This document shows, one piece after another, positions 23,490-23,504 of a stretch of DNA of 23,504 nt. The stretch is from a virus. The stretch is from IMG/VR virus record IMGVR_UViG_3300006124_000013, positions 1-23,504 of that record. One strand, written 5' to 3'. Within the stretch, counting starts at the first letter, position 1, and each line of letters opens with the position of its first letter. The notes beneath the pieces are model-generated. The model did no database searches and was not told the origin of the DNA. It saw nothing but the letters and a program-made list of their open reading frames with translations. Both the position numbers and the translations under genes were made by a program.

Positions 23490-23504
23490 GTTTCCTTTAT
23501 TGTC

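Overview
This window is the virion-assembly (late) half of a tailed double-stranded DNA phage with a P22-like, short-tailed (podovirus-type) layout. The evidence is a nearly complete P22-type order: terminase small and large subunits, portal, scaffold and P22-gp5-type coat protein, then gp4-like and gp10-like head-tail joining proteins and three consecutive ejection-type internal virion proteins with sizes in the same rank order as P22 gp7, gp20 and gp16. No bacterial chromosomal gene, integrase, repressor, tRNA, transposase or CRISPR array is visible. The host cannot be read from the sequence; the protein styles recall phages of freshwater or soil Gram-negative bacteria, possibly Burkholderiales, but that is inference.

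Layout. 1-521: the end of one small basic gene, then two complete small basic genes. 518-5263: small terminase, large terminase, portal and scaffold. 5291-6523: major coat protein, followed by a hairpin with a T tract. 6575-8280: four small Ala/Thr/Ser-rich, probably beta-structured proteins of unknown role, with a clear intrinsic terminator after the first. 8290-13285: a host-range block with a repeat-built fibre, a tailspike with a pectate-lyase-like beta helix and a self-cleaving S74-type chaperone end, a fibre-like protein sharing a module with the tailspike, and a 71-residue protein. 13295-16451: an 87-residue protein, gp4-like tail factor (with an inserted module), gp10-like protein and a small cupin. 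16448-21190: three ejection-type proteins. 21193-23054: lysis block with two small membrane proteins, a 46-residue exported protein, a three-TM-superfamily holin and a GH108 lysozyme. 22978-23489: two minus-strand genes converging on the lysis block.

The plus-strand genes are packed with ATGA/TAATG stop-start overlaps or gaps of a few bases, so they probably form one long late transcription unit modulated by the two terminators near the coat gene. Compared with P22, the tail appendage genes sit between coat and gp4 instead of at the end, no gp26-like needle gene is recognisable, and two stretches (the tailspike beta helix and the third ejection protein) look distinctly AT-richer than their neighbours, as if exchanged more recently. 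Every assignment is from reading motifs and gene order; no database search was run.
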